Part shown: in pieces, positions 60,963 through 64,000 of the stretch | Position numbering within the stretch: position 1 is the first letter of the stretch | Layout: each line of letters opens with the position of its first letter | NCBI GenBank assembly: GCA_043390165.1 | Contig: DAWERM010000001.1 | Span: forward strand, 124,001 to 188,000 | From: Azoamicus viridis | GTDB taxonomy: Bacteria; Pseudomonadota; Gammaproteobacteria; UBA6186; Azoamicaceae | Direction: 5' to 3' | DNA: 64,000 nucleotides | The notes under the pieces: generated by a model | Databases searched by the model: none | Told to the model about the DNA's origin: nothing | What the model saw: the letters and a program-made list of their open reading frames with translations, nothing else | Program-made: the position numbers and the translations under genes

Positions 60963-62846
60963 ATGATAAATGTAATTATAAATGAAGAAAAAAAAATTAA
61001 ACTTACCAATAATTTAAAAATAAGAGACTTATTGATATTATTAGGTGATGATTTTACAAAAAAAATCATATGTGCCTATATAAATGATAAAATAGTTGAT
61101 GTTAATTATGAAATAACTTGCGATATGAATATAAAATTGATAGATCACGATGATTCTATATCTAGAGATATTATAAGACATTCTTGTTCTCATTTACTAG
61201 CACATGCTGTAAAAATGTTATATCCTAATACTAAAATATCAATAGGACCAACTATAAAAGATGGATTTTACTATGATTTTTTATTTTATAATAAAGTTGG
61301 AATAGATATTATAGATACTATTGAATTAAAAATGCATGAATTAATGAATAAGAATTTAATTTTAGAAAGATTATTGTTAACTAAAAAAGATGCATGTGAT
61401 ATTTTTAAAAACGAAAAGTACAAATTAAAAATTATAGATACCATTGATGATAATTTAATTTCTTGTTACAAACAGGGTGATTTTATTGACTTATGTTTAG
61501 GACCACATGTTCCATCTACTGGATTTATAAAATATTTCAAATTGCAAAAGATGTCTGGAGCTTATTGGCAAGGTGACTCAAAAAATGAAATGCTTCAGAG
61601 AATATATGGAACAGCATGGGAAACTGAAAAAAATTTGAAAAATCATTTAAATTTTATAGAAGAAGCGAAAAGTAGAGATCATAAAAAGATAGGTAAAAAT
61701 TTAAACTTGTATGATTTCCATAAAGATTCTCCTGGTACTGTTTTTTGGTATCCTAAAGGATGGATAATCTATCAAGAAATAATAAAATATATAAGAAAAA
61801 TATTAAATGATAATGGATATAATGAAGTTAATACTCCAACTATATTAAACTCTGGACTATTCGAGAAATCAGGACATATGGAAAAATTTAGTGAAAATAT
61901 ATTTAAATATAAAAATTTGAACAGTATTTCAATATTAAAACCAATGAGCTGCCCTTGTCATATACAAATTTTTAATGGTACATCTAAAAGTTACAAAGAC
62001 TTGCCATATAGAATATCTGAATTTGGATCATGTTATAGAAATGAGTTATCTGGAGCTTTATATGGTTTGATGAGATTAAAAAATTTTATACAAGATGATG
62101 GACATATTTTTTGCACAGAATACCAAATACACGGTGAAATTCTATCTTTTATAGAACTTTTAAAGATTGTCTATGTTCATTTTAATTTTAAGAAATTTAA
62201 TATAAAATTGTCTAAAAAACCAAACAATTTTATTGGTGATGATAATTTATGGGAAAAAGCTGAAAACTCTTTGCAAAAAGCTATAGAAGATCTAAATATT
62301 GATTATACCGTAACAAATGACGGAGCGTTTTATGGTCCTAAAATAGAAGTTTTACTTACAGATAGCTTGAATAGACAATGGCAATGTGGAACAATACAAG
62401 TGGATTTTTTTACTGGTAAAAATCTTAATGCTAAATACACAGAAAGTAATGGATCAATACTTAATCCTATCATACTTCATAGAGCTATATTAGGATCAAT
62501 AGAAAGATTTATTGGTATATTAATTGAAGATACGAAAGGTATTCTACCATTTTGGTTAACACCTATACAAATAATAATAGTAAATATTAATAATAAAAAT
62601 GATAATTTTATAAAAACTGTATACAATACTTTAAAATTAAAATATAGAGTACAATTAGATCTAAGACAAGAACGAATAGAATTCAAGATACGAGATCATG
62701 TTTTACAAAAAATACCATATGTATTAATTATAGGAGATAAAGAAAGTAAAAATAATACTGTTACTATAAGAGAATTAAATGGTAATAATATAGAAAATAT
62801 ATCAATAAATTCTTTTATGAACAAAATTGATTTGATTACCCAGTAA
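60963..62846 (+). CDS. thrS: threonyl-tRNA synthetase
   Basis: A 627-residue class II synthetase: TGS domain (about 1-60), editing domain with the HSCSHLLAHAVK (HxxxH) site, and catalytic core with motif 2 region FGSCYRNELSGALYGLMRLK and zinc-binding MSCPCHIQIF. The anticodon-binding domain follows. E. coli ThrS has 642 residues. The ATG at 60963 begins MINVIINEEKKIKLTNN. It leads thrS-infC-rpmI-rplT, the conserved order. A TATAAT lies at 60887-60892 but without a clear -35. In E. coli ThrS represses itself through a leader; none was recognisable. Confidence 0.97.
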   Translation: MINVIINEEKKIKLTNNLKIRDLLILLGDDFTKKIICAYINDKIVDVNYEITCDMNIKLIDHDDSISRDIIRHSCSHLLAHAVKMLYPNTKISIGPTIKDGFYYDFLFYNKVGIDIIDTIELKMHELMNKNLILERLLLTKKDACDIFKNEKYKLKIIDTIDDNLISCYKQGDFIDLCLGPHVPSTGFIKYFKLQKMSGAYWQGDSKNEMLQRIYGTAWETEKNLKNHLNFIEEAKSRDHKKIGKNLNLYDFHKDSPGTVFWYPKGWIIYQEIIKYIRKILNDNGYNEVNTPTILNSGLFEKSGHMEKFSENIFKYKNLNSISILKPMSCPCHIQIFNGTSKSYKDLPYRISEFGSCYRNELSGALYGLMRLKNFIQDDGHIFCTEYQIHGEILSFIELLKIVYVHFNFKKFNIKLSKKPNNFIGDDNLWEKAENSLQKAIEDLNIDYTVTNDGAFYGPKIEVLLTDSLNRQWQCGTIQVDFFTGKNLNAKYTESNGSILNPIILHRAILGSIERFIGILIEDTKGILPFWLTPIQIIIVNINNKNDNFIKTVYNTLKLKYRVQLDLRQERIEFKIRDHVLQKIPYVLIIGDKESKNNTVTIRELNGNNIENISINSFMNKIDLITQ

Positions 62847-62861
62847 AAAGGAGATATTACT

Positions 62862-63377
62862 ATTAATAATATAAAAAATAAAATCAATGATGAAATAGAA
62901 TCTAAGAAAGTAAGGTTAATAGATGAAAATGGCATCCAAGTAGGTATAGTCTCTTTAGAGGAAGCTTTAAAGCGAGCAAAAAATTTAGATCTTGACGTAG
63001 TAGAAATACAACCAAAATCTGATCCGCCTGTAGTTAAAATTATGAATTATGGAAAATTTCAATTTTCTATTAATAAAAAAAAATCACTTTCAAAAAAAAA
63101 GCAAAAAGAAGTTAAAATTAAAGAAGTTAAATTCAGGCCAAATACTGGAACAAATGATTATCTTACAAAATTAAAGAATTTGAAAGTATTTCTAACAAAT
63201 GGTAACAAAACTAAAATAACTATTTGTTTTAAAGGAAGAGAAATTATATATAAAAAAATTGGAATAACATTAATAAATAGAATTTGTACAGATTTAGATG
63301 AATTTGGAAAAATAGAGTCTGATATAAAGTACGAAGGTAAAAATATAACAGCTGTTATATATCCTCATAAAAAATGA
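62862..63377 (+). CDS. infC: translation initiation factor IF-3, AUU start
   Basis: The gene starts at an ATT codon (62862), seven bases after AAGGAGA, and yields 171 residues: NNIKNKINDEIESKKVRLID onward. IQVGIVSLEEALKRAKN and VVEIQPKSDPPVVKIMNYGKF are the N-domain signature; the C-domain begins KEVKFRPNTGTNDY. The first ATG in frame (63042) is internal and cuts the N domain. AUU starts in infC are known from E. coli and let IF-3 limit its own synthesis by rejecting non-canonical starts. Two A9 runs lie in the coding strand at 63075-63083 and 63092-63100 without breaking the frame. Confidence 0.95.
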   Translation: MNNIKNKINDEIESKKVRLIDENGIQVGIVSLEEALKRAKNLDLDVVEIQPKSDPPVVKIMNYGKFQFSINKKKSLSKKKQKEVKIKEVKFRPNTGTNDYLTKLKNLKVFLTNGNKTKITICFKGREIIYKKIGITLINRICTDLDEFGKIESDIKYEGKNITAVIYPHKK

Positions 63378-63412
63378 TTTTTTTACTTTTAAATATATTT
63401 TAAGGAAAATTT

Positions 63413-63610
63413 ATGCCAAAATTAAAAAATAAAAAGGGTACATCTAAACGATTTAAAAAAACAGGGTCAGGTGTTTTTAAACATAAACAATCTCATTTGA
63501 GACATATATTAACAAAAAAATCATCTAAAAGGAAAAGGCATCTTAGAGCTTTAAAAATAGTTGATCATTCTAATAAAAAAGCTTTAACTAGAGCTTTACC
63601 AATTTTTTAA
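63413..63610 (+). CDS. rpmI: 50S ribosomal protein bL35
   Basis: A 65-residue basic protein starting MPKLKNKKGTSKRFKKTGSG, with the SHLRHILTKKSSKRKRHLR segment, as in L35 throughout bacteria. AAGGAAA precedes the ATG. It lies between infC and rplT. Nothing unusual. Confidence 0.98.
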   Translation: MPKLKNKKGTSKRFKKTGSGVFKHKQSHLRHILTKKSSKRKRHLRALKIVDHSNKKALTRALPIF

Positions 63611-63640
63611 CATTATATTTAATTTATTGAGATACAAAAC

Positions 63641-63997
63641 ATGAGTAGAGTAAAAAGAGGAATAACAGCAAGAAGGAAACATAAAAAGATATTAAAGCAA
63701 GCAAAAGGTTATTATGGAGCTAGAAGTAGGGTTTTTAGAACAGCTAAGCAATCTGTAATAAAAGCACACCAATATGCTTATAGGGATAGAAAATGTAAAA
63801 AAAGAGAATTTAGAGCTTTGTGGATTATAAGAATAAATTCTGCGTTAAAAAAATACAATATTGCTTATAATGAATTTATCTATAAGTTAAAGAAACTAAA
63901 TATTAATATTAATAGAAAAATTCTATCTGAATTAATATTAAATAATATGAAAGTTTTTGACAGTATGGTAGAAAGAGTAAAAAATTATTCAATCTGA
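63641..63997 (+). CDS. rplT: 50S ribosomal protein bL20
   Basis: A 118-residue basic protein. SRVKRGITARRKHKKILKQAKGYYGARSR at the start and RDRKCKKREFRALWIIRINSA in the middle are diagnostic of L20, which is needed early in 50S assembly. In E. coli L20 represses rpmI-rplT. The gene is complete, ending three bases before the window edge. Confidence 0.98.
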   Translation: MSRVKRGITARRKHKKILKQAKGYYGARSRVFRTAKQSVIKAHQYAYRDRKCKKREFRALWIIRINSALKKYNIAYNEFIYKLKKLNININRKILSELILNNMKVFDSMVERVKNYSI

Positions 63998-64000
63998 TTA

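Noticed and set aside
63042..63377. Short IF-3 starting at the first ATG
   Set aside because: It would cut off most of the N domain. The full domain is encoded upstream from an ATT with a strong ribosome-binding site.
1..64000. CRISPR arrays, insertion sequences, prophage or toxin-antitoxin genes
   Set aside because: No spaced direct repeats, transposase motifs or phage genes were seen anywhere in the window.

Overview
The window is an AT-rich, densely packed piece of a strongly reduced bacterial chromosome. About 68 protein genes and 16 tRNA genes fill it, most intergenic gaps are under 250 bp, and there are no insertion sequences, prophages or CRISPR arrays. TGA is used as a stop, so the genetic code is standard. 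Gene order is gammaproteobacterial in several places: rplM-rpsI followed by petABC, mlaFEDCB-ibaG, lptCAB-hpf, tig-clpP-clpX, grpE-dnaK-dnaJ, leuS-holA-rsfS, and ftsY divergent from rsmD. An ATP/ADP translocase (NTT family), a cytochrome bc1 complex and TatC on a tiny genome point to an intracellular symbiont that still respires. My inference is an energy symbiont of the Candidatus Azoamicus type (denitrifying gammaproteobacterial symbionts of ciliates). No nitrogen-oxide reductase gene lies in this window, so that placement is not proven here.

Layout. 0-3.4 kb: petC (partial), petB and petA, then rpsI and rplM, infA, and two tRNAs. 3.4-11.6 kb: lpxK, a 536-bp gene-free stretch, ftsY, a frameshifted rsmD, cca, cysS, tatC and the NTT carrier. 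11.8-16.6 kb: secY-rpmJ-rpsM-rpsK-rpsD-rpoA-rplQ and tadA. 16.6-23.8 kb: nfuA, two TyrP/Mtr-like permeases, pgsA, gltX, miaB and eight tRNAs. 23.9-29.2 kb: rpsA, the whole mla operon with ibaG, and a His-Arg-Pro tRNA cluster. 29.3-33.7 kb: folD, yebC, an orphan tolQ, hpf and lptBAC. 33.7-40.9 kb: a proteostasis block (dnaJ, dnaK, grpE, clpX, clpP, tig) with a heat-shock type promoter before grpE. 41-48 kb: lptF, lptG, pnp, rpsO, a DMT-family carrier, holB and tmk. 48-64 kb: rsfS, holA, leuS, lpxB-lpxA-fabZ, mnmA, a sugar aminotransferase, htpG, tilS, accA, thrS, infC, rpmI and rplT.

How it fits together. Rieske protein carries a Tat signal and TatC is encoded nearby, so the bc1 complex can be assembled and drive proton pumping. 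The NTT carrier could exchange the resulting ATP with the host, or import it. TyrP-like and DMT carriers suggest imported amino acids or cofactors. Lipid A synthesis (lpxA, lpxB, lpxK, fabZ), LPS transport (lptABCFG) and Mla lipid trafficking show a maintained Gram-negative envelope. Translation, tRNA modification (tadA, tilS, miaB, mnmA) and chaperones make up most of the rest. No tRNA gene encodes its CCA end, so all depend on cca.

Points worth a second look are the rsmD reading-frame break at an A9 tract, the sigma-32-like promoter, the orphan tolQ beside yebC, the altered active-site residues in Cca, the aminotransferase near the lipid A genes, and strand-dependent composition strong enough to shift the amino-acid make-up of paralogues.
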